NCBI RefSeq assembly: GCF_040790665.1
Contig: NZ_CP160849.1
Location: 1,178,001 to 1,242,000 of the forward strand
Reading direction: 5' to 3'
Source: Sulfitobacter pontiacus
GTDB taxonomy: Bacteria; Pseudomonadota; Alphaproteobacteria; Rhodobacterales; Rhodobacteraceae
DNA length: 64,000 nucleotides
Position numbers and translations under genes: made by a program. Shown here one piece after another: positions 17,777 to 26,844 of this stretch. Position 1 is the stretch's first letter; each line of letters starts with the position of its first letter. The notes under the pieces are model-generated. The model had not been told where the DNA came from. It saw only the letters and a list, made by a program, of their open reading frames with translations, and made no database searches.

Positions 17777-18726
17777 GCATTGCCGTTCTGGGAGCCGGTG
17801 CCTTTGGCACTGCGTTGGCGATCTCTTTGGCGGGTAAGGGCGCGGTGACGCTATGGGCGCGGGATGCGCAGGGCATGGGGCAAAGCCGCGAAAACACCGC
17901 TCGCCTGCCCGGTTGCCCACTGCCCGAGGGCCTGTTCGTGACCGAGGATCTGGCAGAGGCCGCCAAGGCGCAGACATTGCTCGCCGCTGTTCCGATGCAA
18001 AAACTGCGCGGGTTTCTGCGCGATCACGCTGCCGCATTGGACGGCAAGACCATCGTCGCCTGTTGCAAGGGGATCGAGCTAAACACCGGCCTTGGCCCTG
18101 TCGCCGTGATCCGCGAGGTGCTGCCCCATGCGACCGCAGCGATCCTCACGGGGCCAAGCTTTGCCGCGGATATTGCGCGGGGGCTTCCCACGGCGCTGAC
18201 CATCGCCTGCGCCGATAAAACCACCTGCGCGACCCTACAACAGAGCCTAACAACGGCAAACCTGCGTCTTTACCGCACCTCTGATACCGTGGGTGCGGAA
18301 TTGGGGGGCGCGCTGAAAAACGTTGTGGCCATCGCTTGCGGTGCGGCGATCGGGGCGGGTCTGGGCGAAAGCGCGCGGGCTGCGGTGATGACCCGTGGCT
18401 TTGCCGAAATGCAGCGGCTCGCCGCGCATCACCACGCGGATCCGGTGACCTTGGCGGGCCTGTCCGGTTTTGGCGATCTGACGCTGACCTGCACCTCGAC
18501 CCAATCGCGGAACTACCGGCTGGGGCTGGCCCTCGGCCGGGGGGAGCCCTTTGACAGCGCCACCACCGTCGAAGGTGCCGCCACCGCGCGGGCGGTCGAT
18601 GCGCTGGCCCATGACAACGGGCTGGATCTGCCGATCACCGCCGCCGTTGCAGGTCTGGTCGAGAACCGCTTAGATGTAGCAAGCGCGATGAAAGCGCTTT
18701 TGACCCGCCCTTTAAAGGAAGAATAA
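17773..18726 (+). CDS. gpsA: Glycerol-3-phosphate dehydrogenase [NAD(P)+]
   Basis: A 317-residue cytosolic enzyme that reduces dihydroxyacetone phosphate to sn-glycerol-3-phosphate for phospholipid synthesis. The NAD(P)-binding loop is [12 protein letters not shown] at the N-terminus; [19 protein letters not shown], the [11 protein letters not shown] lysine-containing block and [13 protein letters not shown] follow in the family order. The start at 17773 overlaps the tsaD stop by ATGA, although the frame is open upstream. The YciI gene begins directly after its stop. Confidence 0.95.
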   Translation: MSIAVLGAGAFGTALAISLAGKGAVTLWARDAQGMGQSRENTARLPGCPLPEGLFVTEDLAEAAKAQTLLAAVPMQKLRGFLRDHAAALDGKTIVACCKGIELNTGLGPVAVIREVLPHATAAILTGPSFAADIARGLPTALTIACADKTTCATLQQSLTTANLRLYRTSDTVGAELGGALKNVVAIACGAAIGAGLGESARAAVMTRGFAEMQRLAAHHHADPVTLAGLSGFGDLTLTCTSTQSRNYRLGLALGRGEPFDSATTVEGAATARAVDALAHDNGLDLPITAAVAGLVENRLDVASAMKALLTRPLKEE

Positions 18727-18727
18727 C

Positions 18728-19000
18728 ATGCTGGTTGCCCTTATTGCCAAAGACAAAGCTGGCGCGCTTTCCGTGCGTCAGGAAAACCGCCCCGCCCATG
18801 TGGAGTATCTGAAATCCACTGGCGTCGTTGCCCAGGCCGGTCCGCTGCTGGATGATGCCGGCGATATGATCGGGTCTTTGGTCATTCTGGATGTCGCCGA
18901 CAAAGCCGCGGCTCAGGATTGGGCCGACAATGACCCCTATGCCAAGGCCGGGTTGTTCGCCGATGTGCAGCTGATCCCGTGGAACCGGGTGATCGGGTAA
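18728..19000 (+). CDS. YciI family protein
   Basis: A 90-residue single-domain YciI protein. The family has a ferredoxin-like dimeric fold with a conserved His-Asp pair; here the His is in RPAHVEYL and the Asp in the DNDPYAKAGLF motif, followed by IPWNRVIG. The function of stand-alone members is unknown. It sits between gpsA and the EVE gene: one base separates it from gpsA and its TAA overlaps the next ATG (TAATG). Confidence 0.9.
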   Translation: MLVALIAKDKAGALSVRQENRPAHVEYLKSTGVVAQAGPLLDDAGDMIGSLVILDVADKAAAQDWADNDPYAKAGLFADVQLIPWNRVIG

Positions 19001-19419
19001 TGGCCTACTGGCTGTTCAAATCCGAACCCTCGACCTGGGGCTGGCCGGATCAGGTCGCCAAGGGGGACGCGGGCGAGGAATGGGACGGCGTGCGCAACTA
19101 TCAGGCGCGCAACTTCATGCGCGAGATGGCGGTTGGCGATCTGGGGTTCTTCTACCATTCGCAAGGCGAGCGCGCGATTGTCGGCATTGTCGAGGTCTGC
19201 GCCGCCGCGCATCCCGATCGCTCGACCGAGGATGCACGCTGGGAATGTGTCGATATCAAAGCCGTGCGCCCGTTTGAAAAACCGGTGACGCTGGACGATA
19301 TCAAGGCCGATGGCCGGTTCGATGATATGCCGCTGGTCAAAAGCCCGCGTCTGTCTGTCCAGCCTGTCACATCAGAGCAATGGAGCGCGATCTGCGCCCT
19401 TGGAAACACCAAACCCTAG
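19000..19419 (+). CDS. EVE domain protein
   Basis: A 139-residue EVE/PUA-like protein. EVE domains resemble YTH modules and are thought to bind modified bases in RNA or DNA. The family start YWLFKSEPSTW, then WDGVRNYQARNF, GDLGFFYHS and the late PLVKSPRLSVQPV are all intact. The start at 19000 overlaps the YciI stop as TAATG. Unlike defence-linked EVE proteins, this one is a lone housekeeping-type copy in a gpsA operon. A strong two-way terminator follows. Confidence 0.93.
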   Translation: MAYWLFKSEPSTWGWPDQVAKGDAGEEWDGVRNYQARNFMREMAVGDLGFFYHSQGERAIVGIVEVCAAAHPDRSTEDARWECVDIKAVRPFEKPVTLDDIKADGRFDDMPLVKSPRLSVQPVTSEQWSAICALGNTKP

Positions 19420-19456
19420 AGCCTACTACACGATTTAGGCACACACTTTGGACATA

Positions 19457-19486
19457 AAAACGCCCGCTGAACCAAGCGGGCGTTTT
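19457..19486. terminator. Bidirectional Rho-independent terminator
   Basis: AAAACGCCCGCT and AGCGGGCGTTTT form a perfect 12-bp stem around a 6-base loop. T-runs follow on both strands, so it can end both the tsaD-gpsA-yciI-EVE transcript and the convergent DUF2853 transcript. Confidence 0.9.
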
Positions 19487-19505
19487 CAGTTCGACAGGGA
19501 CAGAT

Positions 19506-19847
19506 TTACGCGTAAACGGATTCTTTGCCGAAGTGTTTGGTCAGCATATAATAGACCACCGCGCGGTATTTGTTCCGCTCGGATTTGCCGTAGGTCTCTA
19601 CGGCTTTGTGGATACCGTCCATCAGCTCGGGGCTATCCGAGAGACCAAGCTTTTTGATGAGGAAGTTGTTCTTGACCAGCTCAAGCTCGCTTTCCTGCGA
19701 CGCGGCGATGGTCTGCGCGTCAGCGTTATAGATCGACGGACCGCAGCCGATGGTCACTTTCGTCAGCAGGTCCATATCTGGCGTCATGCCGCATTTTGTT
19801 TGCAGATCGTCGGCATATTTCGCGATCCATTCATCTCTTTTGCCCAT
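19506..19847 (-). CDS. DUF2853 family protein
   Basis: A 113-residue soluble protein matching the DUF2853 pattern: KYADDLQTKCG near the start, a Lys/Leu-rich helical middle (NFLIKKLGL), and the C-terminal NKYRAVVYYMLTKHFGKES block. No catalytic motif is visible and the role is unknown; members are small, mostly helical and widespread in alphaproteobacteria and Bacteroidetes. It is a single gene that ends at the shared terminator with the EVE operon. Confidence 0.85.
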   Translation of the reverse strand: MGKRDEWIAKYADDLQTKCGMTPDMDLLTKVTIGCGPSIYNADAQTIAASQESELELVKNNFLIKKLGLSDSPELMDGIHKAVETYGKSERNKYRAVVYYMLTKHFGKESVYA

Positions 19848-20034
19848 TCGTGGTCTCCAACCGTTGATTTGACCGATGTTTCCGGCCTTGTTTCAGACCC
19901 TAAAGCGGTTTTGACGCGCGCAAAAGAAATTTTTCCCCCCTGCGTTTGTCTGTGCGGTTTTCGGCATGTCTTGATTGCGGCTCGCCCCGCGTCAAACGCT
20001 TGTACCGAAGCGATTTTTCCGCAAAACTACGAGG

Positions 20035-21384
20035 ATGAAGACCGCCCTTGTCACCGCTTTCGCCCTTTGTCTTGCGCCGTTTCCTGGCGCCGCGGGTCCG
20101 CTGCCCGACCCCGTTGATCCGGCCAGCTTTGCGCCCGTCGATCTGGACGAGGCGATCCTCGGGCAGTTGCTGTTTTACGATCCGATCCTGTCGGGCAACC
20201 GCAATATCGCCTGCGCCACCTGTCACCACCCTGATTTTGCCACCAGCGATGGCGTGTCGCTAGGTCTGGGCGAAGGTGGGGTCGGGCTGGGGCTGGAACG
20301 ACGCGGGGATCCCGACAACATGCCGCCCCACCGCATCCCGCGCAATTCGCCCGCGTTGTTCAATCTGGGCGCAAAGGAATTCACCGTGCTGTTCCACGAT
20401 GGCCGGATCGAGGTTGACGCCGAGATGCCCTCGGGTTTCCGCACGCCGCTGGACGACGATATGCTTGACGGTTTTGCGTCTTTGCTCTCGGCCCAAACCA
20501 TGTTTCCGGTGCTCAGCCCCGACGAGATGGCCGGCCAGAACATGGAGAATGACGTGGCCAAAGCCGTGCGTCAGGGTCTGATCACGGCGCAGGATGGGGC
20601 GTGGGATATTCTGGCGCGACGGGTGGCGGGTTTGCCCGACTATGCGCAGCGGTTCCAATCGGTCTATGATCACATCAACAGCCCTGACGACATCGGATTT
20701 ACCGATATTTCAAACGCTATTGCCGTGTTTGTGGCCCATGAATGGCGGTCAGACAGCTCTGCCTTTGATGCCTATCTGCGCGATCCGTCAGCCCCGTTGG
20801 ACGCCGATGCGCAACAGGGCATGGCGCTGTTTTATGGCGCTGCGGGCTGTAGCACCTGCCACGCGGGGGCGTTCCAGACTGACCATAGTTTTCATGCGAT
20901 GGGGGCACCGCAGCTTGGCCCCGGCAAGGCGGCCGTGTTTGAAACCCATACCCGCGATACGGGGCGCATGGGGGTGACCGGCAATGGGGCCGATGCCTAT
21001 GCCTTCCGCACGCCGTCCCTGCGCAATGTGATGCAGACCGGCCCTTGGGGGCATGCGGGCGGGCACAGCCAGATAGAGAAGTTCTTGCGCGATCATATGG
21101 ATCCGGCCCGTGCGGCGAAACGCTTTGCCCCCGGCGCGGCTGACAGAAACGGGGTCCGCCTGCCGCCGCTGGACGGGGATGACTGGCGCGAGATGGATGA
21201 CCCCGCCGCCCGCGATGCCATCACCCAAGCCGCGATGATCCGCACGCCCAAAGGGCTGAATCCGGGTGATATCGCCGCGTTAGTGTCTTTCTTGCGCAGT
21301 CTGGATGACCCGCAGGCGCTGTCGGGGCGCTTGGGTATCCCTGACACGGTGCCAAGCGGGCTGGCCGTGGGCGGTGCGCCCTGA
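20035..21384 (+). CDS. Di-heme cytochrome c peroxidase / MauG-like protein
   Basis: A 449-residue exported enzyme with two c-type heme sites, CATCH (C60, C63, H64) and CSTCH (C272, C275, H276), in the spacing of the bacterial cytochrome c peroxidase / MauG family. Such enzymes reduce hydrogen peroxide or oxidise protein side chains. A signal peptide ends near residue 20 (FPGAAG). The later FRTPSLRNVMQTGPWGHAG block is also typical. The start at 20035 has GAGG directly before it, closer than ideal, so the exact start is less sure. It is convergent with the CRTAC1 gene, the two stop codons being adjacent. Confidence 0.88.
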   Translation: MKTALVTAFALCLAPFPGAAGPLPDPVDPASFAPVDLDEAILGQLLFYDPILSGNRNIACATCHHPDFATSDGVSLGLGEGGVGLGLERRGDPDNMPPHRIPRNSPALFNLGAKEFTVLFHDGRIEVDAEMPSGFRTPLDDDMLDGFASLLSAQTMFPVLSPDEMAGQNMENDVAKAVRQGLITAQDGAWDILARRVAGLPDYAQRFQSVYDHINSPDDIGFTDISNAIAVFVAHEWRSDSSAFDAYLRDPSAPLDADAQQGMALFYGAAGCSTCHAGAFQTDHSFHAMGAPQLGPGKAAVFETHTRDTGRMGVTGNGADAYAFRTPSLRNVMQTGPWGHAGGHSQIEKFLRDHMDPARAAKRFAPGAADRNGVRLPPLDGDDWREMDDPAARDAITQAAMIRTPKGLNPGDIAALVSFLRSLDDPQALSGRLGIPDTVPSGLAVGGAP

Positions 21385-22899
21385 TCAATCGGGCTGCGTC
21401 ACCGTGATCTGATCGCCTGCCGTCACGCGCATGGGGTCGCTTTGCGTGCCATCGGGCCAGCGGACCTGCACCGTTGCTTCTGCCGCATCGCCGATGCCGA
21501 AATGCAGCGGTGCCAGCACCGCCCCCGCATGACCGCCGCCGATGGTGACTTGCTGGCTTTGCACGGCGTCGCCCACCGTCACGATCACCCGCGCGCCCAC
21601 GGCAAAGCGATTGCCGCCCGCGCCCCGCACCGCGATGCGCACAAAGCGGCCTGCCTCGGGCGTCACATTGCGATACATACGCATCGGCGCGCGCCGGTTC
21701 ACCACGGCAAGATCCAACAGCCCGTCGCCATCAAAATCCGCCAGTGCCGCCCCCCGTGACCGCGCGATATCGGCCACACCTGAGGTGTCGCCAACCTCGG
21801 TAAAGCGGCCATCGGCCCCTTGGATCAACAGATTATTCGGATCGCGCATCGCCATGCCGGGCATCTGGTCGACATTGCCCTTGGCGATAAACAGATCGGC
21901 GCGGCCATCGTTGTTCACATCGGCGAAACTGGCGTGCCATCCGGTAGACGGGCGGCCATCGCCGGGCACATAGGGGCGCTGCGCATAGGTGCCGATGTCA
22001 TAGGGCGCGCCGCGATAACTCCCGTCCGCTTGCGCCACCTGCATCAGCTGGTCCCCCATAGAGGTGAGCATCAGCTCGTCCCGTTGGTCGCCCGTCAGGT
22101 CACGGCTGGCGATCCCCATCCCCCAAAGCGAAACTTTGGCCCAGCCATCCGCTTCGGTCAGGAACCGCTGTTCGGCGATGTCCCACATCTGCTCGGCCCC
22201 GCCGGAGACATAATAGTGTCTATCATTGGAGATTCGCAGCGATTTGAGCCCACGCGCATCCTCTGCGGCAAGCATCGACAGGGCGCAATACCCCGGCGAC
22301 AGCTCTTGCGCGGTATATCGGGGCGAGGTGCCGCCCTTGGGCGCGAGCAGCGTGTTGCTATCACAAGCACCAAACGGCCCGTCGGGATTGGCGCGGTCAA
22401 CATAATGGCCGACAGCAAGCGTGGGAAAGGATGCGCCATCCTCCCACCAGGCGGTGAAGGCGGTGGTCCATTGATCGGTTTGCGGGATGCCCCATGCCTC
22501 TGTCACATCGGTGAACTGGCAATCCGCGCCGCCCTGAAGTACGCGGTCCGGCCCGACGCGCATGACATATAGATCAAGCAGCCCGTCGCCGTTCATATCG
22601 ACAGGATAGGCCCCGGTGGCCCCCGTAATCTCGGGGTCGATCACAGCTCGTTCAAAGGCGATTTTCCCCGTGTCAGAGACGTTTTTGAGCAGCAAAAGCG
22701 GTGCAGTGCCACCTGCGGCCACCAGATCGGGCAGCCCGTCGCCCGAACAGTCAAACGCCGACACACCGCCGCCGACAAAATGTTCCCACCCGCCGGTATA
22801 ATGGTGGTCCGGCAGGCCCGCGCTGATGTCCTGAAACAACGGATCGGCATGGGCAGCAGAGGCAAAAACACAGGCTGCCGCCATCAAACGATGGATCAC
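21385..22899 (-). CDS. CRTAC1 family secreted protein (FG-GAP repeats, ASPIC/UnbV)
   Basis: A 504-residue exported beta-propeller protein. GTG 22899 is chosen because it overlaps the upstream repressor stop as GTGA and starts a signal peptide ending at ASAAHA. At least five Asp-rich FG-GAP calcium loops are visible (DCSGDGLPDL, DMNGDGLLDL, DLTGDQRDEL, DVNNDGRADL, DFDGDGLLDL), followed by a C-terminal ASPIC/UnbV domain (VRWPDGTQSD). The family is often paired with di-heme cytochrome peroxidase genes, and one is convergent here. Function is unknown; it may be a periplasmic or extracellular binding partner. Coupling to a sugar-type repressor gene is odd. Confidence 0.88.
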   Translation of the reverse strand: MIHRLMAAACVFASAAHADPLFQDISAGLPDHHYTGGWEHFVGGGVSAFDCSGDGLPDLVAAGGTAPLLLLKNVSDTGKIAFERAVIDPEITGATGAYPVDMNGDGLLDLYVMRVGPDRVLQGGADCQFTDVTEAWGIPQTDQWTTAFTAWWEDGASFPTLAVGHYVDRANPDGPFGACDSNTLLAPKGGTSPRYTAQELSPGYCALSMLAAEDARGLKSLRISNDRHYYVSGGAEQMWDIAEQRFLTEADGWAKVSLWGMGIASRDLTGDQRDELMLTSMGDQLMQVAQADGSYRGAPYDIGTYAQRPYVPGDGRPSTGWHASFADVNNDGRADLFIAKGNVDQMPGMAMRDPNNLLIQGADGRFTEVGDTSGVADIARSRGAALADFDGDGLLDLAVVNRRAPMRMYRNVTPEAGRFVRIAVRGAGGNRFAVGARVIVTVGDAVQSQQVTIGGGHAGAVLAPLHFGIGDAAEATVQVRWPDGTQSDPMRVTAGDQITVTQPD

Positions 22900-24170
22900 G
22901 CAGCATTCTCCCCCAGCAGGGCGTCGGTCACATCGGACAGAGCCAATGCAGCGGCCCCTTTCGCCCAGACGGACCCGCCCCAAGCGTGGATATCGACAGG
23001 GGTCGGCGCGCGGCCTGCGGGGAGGATCATAGAGTTCATCTCGCTTAACACATCGTCAACGTTCAGATAGTCATAGCGCATCCGTTCGCCGCTGAGAATG
23101 ATCCGTTCGGGGTCAAACAACTGCACGATATTGGCAAGCCCGACGCTCAGGAACCGTCCGGCGCGGTTAAAGATCGCCAGCGCGGCCTCGTTGCCTGCGT
23201 TCGCTTCGTCATACAGGGTTTCGATCATCGACACGGCAGAGCTTTCGGCGCGCGGATCGCGTTCAAATGCTGTGCCTGCCTCGCGGATAATGGCGTAATC
23301 GGCGACATAGGCCTCAAGACAGCCGCGCTGCCCGCAACGGCACAGGGCCCCGTCCAACTGCACCTTGGTGTGGCCCAGCTCCATCCCCGGGCCAAGGGCG
23401 CCGCGGAACAGTCGGTTGTTCAGCACCAGCCCCATGCCGACGCCGCGTTCAATGGTCACCACGGCAAAATTCGAAATCCCCCGACCGGCCCCGAACCACA
23501 GTTCTGCGAGCGTCAACAGGTTGGTGTCGTTGTCCAAGGACACAGGCAGCCCCAGCGTTTTCGACAGCAGATCGCGCAGCGGCATGTCCGTGTCCAGCAT
23601 CACCGGCGACCATTTCACGATCCCGAGGCTCGCATCCACCAGCCCGGGCAAGCCGATTCCCACGGCGCTGATGTCGGACATCACGCGTCCCGATTTCTGC
23701 AACAGCCTGTCCATGAGGGAACTGACTTCGGTCAACATATCCTCGGTAGACTGACGCAGCGACGCACTGGCGACATGGGCCTCGGCGATGATCGTGCCCG
23801 CAAGGTCCAGCAATACCGCGGTATGGCGTTCGTCCGACAGCTTCATGCCCACGACGAAACGGCTTTGCGGGGCGACCCGCAGGGCAATGGGCGGACGGCC
23901 ACGGCTGGGGCCGCGCTGGCTGTCCTCTACCTCTTGCAACAGACCGCGCGCGATTAGATCAGAGGTGATGGTGGTCACCGACCCGGGGCTGATATTGAGC
24001 TTGCGCGCCACATCCATGCGCGGCATCTGCCCGTTCGCGCGGACCTGTTCAAACACCTGTTGGCGCAGCGGGCGTGTATCATCCTGCGGCAAGGCCAGCA
24101 GCGGGCCACAGCCTGAAGACACAAGTTTTGACCCCTCCGACCCAAGGTCGCGAATTAGTTCGCTCGCCAA
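22896..24170 (-). CDS. xylR: ROK family transcriptional repressor, probable xylose regulator
   Basis: A 424-residue sugar-sensing repressor. An N-terminal winged helix-turn-helix (about residues 45-82, with ARKLNISPGSVTTITSDL) precedes a ROK sugar-kinase-like domain with the zinc site GHT (H267) and CRCGQRGC (C277, C279, C284). It is divergent from the xylFHG-xylB-xylA operon, which makes xylose control the natural inference; the symbol is assigned on that basis. It overlaps the CRTAC1 start by GTGA, so the repressor and the secreted protein are made together. The intergenic region holds a candidate operator. Confidence 0.87.
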   Translation of the reverse strand: MASELIRDLGSEGSKLVSSGCGPLLALPQDDTRPLRQQVFEQVRANGQMPRMDVARKLNISPGSVTTITSDLIARGLLQEVEDSQRGPSRGRPPIALRVAPQSRFVVGMKLSDERHTAVLLDLAGTIIAEAHVASASLRQSTEDMLTEVSSLMDRLLQKSGRVMSDISAVGIGLPGLVDASLGIVKWSPVMLDTDMPLRDLLSKTLGLPVSLDNDTNLLTLAELWFGAGRGISNFAVVTIERGVGMGLVLNNRLFRGALGPGMELGHTKVQLDGALCRCGQRGCLEAYVADYAIIREAGTAFERDPRAESSAVSMIETLYDEANAGNEAALAIFNRAGRFLSVGLANIVQLFDPERIILSGERMRYDYLNVDDVLSEMNSMILPAGRAPTPVDIHAWGGSVWAKGAAALALSDVTDALLGENAA

Positions 24171-24290
24171 ACTTTATCCTCCCGATGTATTTTGAAATTC
24201 CCCTGCAACAGGTTAATCCCTCTGTCTCCCACAGGAAATAAGCCGTGTTTTGCCAATCTGTGTCAAATTCTTTGTGTCATAATGTAAAAT

Positions 24291-24311
24291 TTATTTTGAC
24301 AACTGAATTAA
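24291..24311. promoter_or_regulatory. Candidate ROK operator over the xyl promoter
   Basis: An imperfect 21-bp palindrome with outer arms TTATTTTG and TGAATTAA resembles the AT-armed operators of NagC/Mlc-type ROK repressors. It contains a perfect TTGACA (24296-24301), so a bound repressor would block a -35 element. No good -10 lies at 17 bp; CATACT at 24324 is the nearest likeness. Two direct TGTGTCA copies lie just upstream (24260 and 24274). Confidence 0.45.
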
Positions 24312-24384
24312 AGTGCGCAACCTCATACTACGACGTCACCGATGCCACCAAGGACATCGGATCATTTCATCTGGGAGGAAAGAA

Positions 24385-25407
24385 ATGCGTAAACTCTTTA
24401 TGGCAGCGGCCGTCGCCACTGCTGGCTTCACTCAGACCGCAGCAGCCGAGGATATCACCGTCGGCGTGAGCTGGTCGAACTTCCAAGAAGAGCGCTGGAA
24501 AACAGACGAGGCCGCGATCAAGGCCGCGCTGGACGCTGCCGGTGCGAAATATGTCAGTGCCGATGCGCAATCGTCGTCGGCCAAGCAACTGTCGGATGTG
24601 GAAAGCCTGATCGCCCAAGGCGTTGATGCGCTGATCATCCTTGCCCAAGACAGCCAGGCCATCGGCCCCGCAATCACCGCAGCCGCGGACGAAGGTATTC
24701 CGGTTGTGGGCTATGACCGCCTGATCGAGGACCCCCGCGCCTTTTACCTGACCTTCGACAACGTCGAGGTGGGCCGTATGCAAGCGCGTGCCGTGCTGGA
24801 AGCGATGCCAAAGGGCAACTATGTGATGATCAAGGGCTCGCCCACCGATCCGAACGCCGACTTCCTGCGCGGCGGCCAGCAAGAAGTGCTGCAATCCGCG
24901 ATTGATGCGGGCGATATCACCATCGTTGCCGAAGCCTATACCGACGGCTGGCTGCCCGCCAACGCGCAGCGCAACATGGAGCAGATCCTGACCGCGCAAG
25001 ACAATAACGTTGATGCGGTTGTTGCCTCTAACGACGGGACAGCAGGCGGCGCCGTTGCCGCGCTGACCGCGCAAGGCATGGAAGGCACGCCCGTGTCCGG
25101 CCAGGACGGCGACCACGCCGCGCTGAACCGTGTTGCCAAGGGCACGCAGACCGTCAGCGTCTGGAAAGACGCCCGCGATCTGGGCAAGAACGCCGCCGAA
25201 ATCGCTGTTGCCCTTGCCGGCGGCACCGAGATGGCAGACGTGGACGGCGCGCAGGAATGGACATCCCCTGCGGGCACAGCCCTGTCGGCCAAGTTTCTAG
25301 CCCCCGTGCCGGTCACCATCGACAACCTGAACGCGGTTCTGGACGCCGGCTGGATTTCGAAAGAAGCCCTGTGCCAAGGCGTGACAGACGTCGCGGCCTG
25401 TAACTAA
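24385..25407 (+). CDS. xylF: D-xylose ABC transporter substrate-binding protein
   Basis: A 340-residue periplasmic binding protein that delivers xylose to XylHG. A signal peptide cleaving near QTAAA precedes [21 protein letters not shown]-like family sequence; the two-lobe fold then shows [33 protein letters not shown] and the [11 protein letters not shown] sugar-contact loop. GGGAGGAAA stands just before the ATG, a strong site fitting high expression. A perfect 11-bp stem-loop after the stop separates it from xylH and may protect its message. Confidence 0.93.
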   Translation: MRKLFMAAAVATAGFTQTAAAEDITVGVSWSNFQEERWKTDEAAIKAALDAAGAKYVSADAQSSSAKQLSDVESLIAQGVDALIILAQDSQAIGPAITAAADEGIPVVGYDRLIEDPRAFYLTFDNVEVGRMQARAVLEAMPKGNYVMIKGSPTDPNADFLRGGQQEVLQSAIDAGDITIVAEAYTDGWLPANAQRNMEQILTAQDNNVDAVVASNDGTAGGAVAALTAQGMEGTPVSGQDGDHAALNRVAKGTQTVSVWKDARDLGKNAAEIAVALAGGTEMADVDGAQEWTSPAGTALSAKFLAPVPVTIDNLNAVLDAGWISKEALCQGVTDVAACN

Positions 25408-25416
25408 GACCAAAAC

Positions 25417-25445
25417 GCACACCCCGCCCCTGATGCGGGGTGTGC
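25417..25445 (+). terminator. Stem-loop between xylF and xylH
   Basis: A perfect 11-bp GC-rich stem (GCACACCCCGC / GCGGGGTGTGC) with a 7-base loop starts 9 bases after the xylF stop. No T-run follows, so it is more likely a 3' stabiliser or weak attenuator that keeps binding-protein message above permease message than a full terminator. Confidence 0.6.
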
Positions 25446-25524
25446 CACCCGTTTGCTTCAGCCCGGCTGCCGCGCTTTGCGGCCCCGCTGATTGACATTG
25501 CGACCCAATCCGGAAGCCAATCAC

Positions 25525-26844
25525 ATGACAGATACGACCACCGAAACCGGGGCAGATGTACATCCGTCGCCGACAGCGCCCAAGCGCTCTTTTCTTAGCC
25601 AGCTCGAAATCGATACCCGTCTGTTAGGGATGATCGGTGCGTTCATTCTGGTCTGCCTCGTGTTCAACGTGCTGACCGACGGGCGCTTTCTGACGCCGCG
25701 CAATATTTTCAACCTCACGATCCAGACGGTCAGCGTTGCCATTATGGCGACCGGTATGGTCTTTGTGATCGTGACCCGTCACATCGACCTGTCGGTCGGC
25801 GCGATGCTGGCCACCTGCTCTGCCGCGATGGCGATGACCCAGACCGATATCCTGCCGCGTATGCTGGGCATGGGGCTGGGGCATCCGATGATCCCCTGGA
25901 TCGCCATCGTCGTCGGCCTGCTGTTCGGCACCATCATCGGCGCGTTTCAGGGCTGGCTGATCGGGTTCCTCACGATCCCTGCCTTTATCGTGACCCTTGG
26001 CGGCCTGCTGATCTGGCGCAACGTGGCGTGGTATATGACCGACGGTCAAACCATCGGGCCACTGGATGAAACCTTCCGCAAGTTCGGCGGAATCAACGGA
26101 ACCTTGGGCGAGACGTGGTCTTGGGTCGTCGGGCTGATCGCCGTGGTTCTGGCGCTTTGGGCGCTGTGGTCGTCACGCCGCAACAAGGTCAACCACGGGT
26201 TTCACGTGAAACCGGTTTGGGCCGAGGTGCTGGTCGGTCTGATCATCGCCGTGGGCATTCTGGGCTTTGTCGCGATCCTGAACGCCTACGAGGTTCCGAC
26301 CGCGCGTCTGATGCGCGAGTTCAAGGCCCGTGGCGATGTGATGCCCGAAGGCTATACCGCGTCTTACGGCATCCCCTATTCGGTGTTGCTGCTGATCGCG
26401 CTGGCGATTGGCATGACCGTGATGGCCAAACGCACGCGGCTGGGGCGCTATATCTTTGCCACGGGCGGCAACCCCGACGCGGCAGAGCTGTCGGGCATCA
26501 ACACCCGTCTGCTGACGGTCAAGGTTTTTGCCCTGATGGGGGCCTTGGTGGCGCTGTCCGCGGTTGTTGCCTCTGCCCGTTTGACCAACCACTCGAACGA
26601 CATCGGCACTTTGGACGAACTGCGTGTCATCGCGGCGGCTGTCATTGGCGGCACGGCTCTGGCAGGCGGTATAGGAACGATCCACGGGGCTATTCTGGGT
26701 GCCTTGATCATGCAATCGCTGCAATCGGGCATGGCTATGGTGGGCGTTGACGCACCGCTGCAAAACATCGTCGTCGGTGCGGTTCTTGTCTTCGCCGTCT
26801 GGATCGACATCGTCTATCGCCGCCGTATGGGAGGGAAATCATGA
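25525..26844 (+). CDS. xylH: Xylose ABC transporter permease
   Basis: A 439-residue inner-membrane permease of the ribose/xylose class, with about ten membrane helices. The start at 25525 (MTDTTTETG) is favoured by a GGAAG upstream. Family marks include [19 protein letters not shown] early and [24 protein letters not shown]-like ([23 protein letters not shown]) late. A hydrophilic insert near residues 215-235 separates the two halves, and a parS-like palindrome is embedded in the DNA coding for it. The stop overlaps xylG by ATGA. Confidence 0.93.
   Translation: MTDTTTETGADVHPSPTAPKRSFLSQLEIDTRLLGMIGAFILVCLVFNVLTDGRFLTPRNIFNLTIQTVSVAIMATGMVFVIVTRHIDLSVGAMLATCSAAMAMTQTDILPRMLGMGLGHPMIPWIAIVVGLLFGTIIGAFQGWLIGFLTIPAFIVTLGGLLIWRNVAWYMTDGQTIGPLDETFRKFGGINGTLGETWSWVVGLIAVVLALWALWSSRRNKVNHGFHVKPVWAEVLVGLIIAVGILGFVAILNAYEVPTARLMREFKARGDVMPEGYTASYGIPYSVLLLIALAIGMTVMAKRTRLGRYIFATGGNPDAAELSGINTRLLTVKVFALMGALVALSAVVASARLTNHSNDIGTLDELRVIAAAVIGGTALAGGIGTIHGAILGALIMQSLQSGMAMVGVDAPLQNIVVGAVLVFAVWIDIVYRRRMGGKS
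26198..26213. repeat. parS-like palindrome inside xylH
   Basis: GGTTTCACGTGAAACC is a perfect 16-bp palindrome that equals the parS consensus TGTTTCACGTGAAACA except for the two outermost bases. It encodes GFHVK in xylH. It lies about 35 kb from the two perfect parS sites at the right of the window. ParB binding is inference. Confidence 0.5.
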
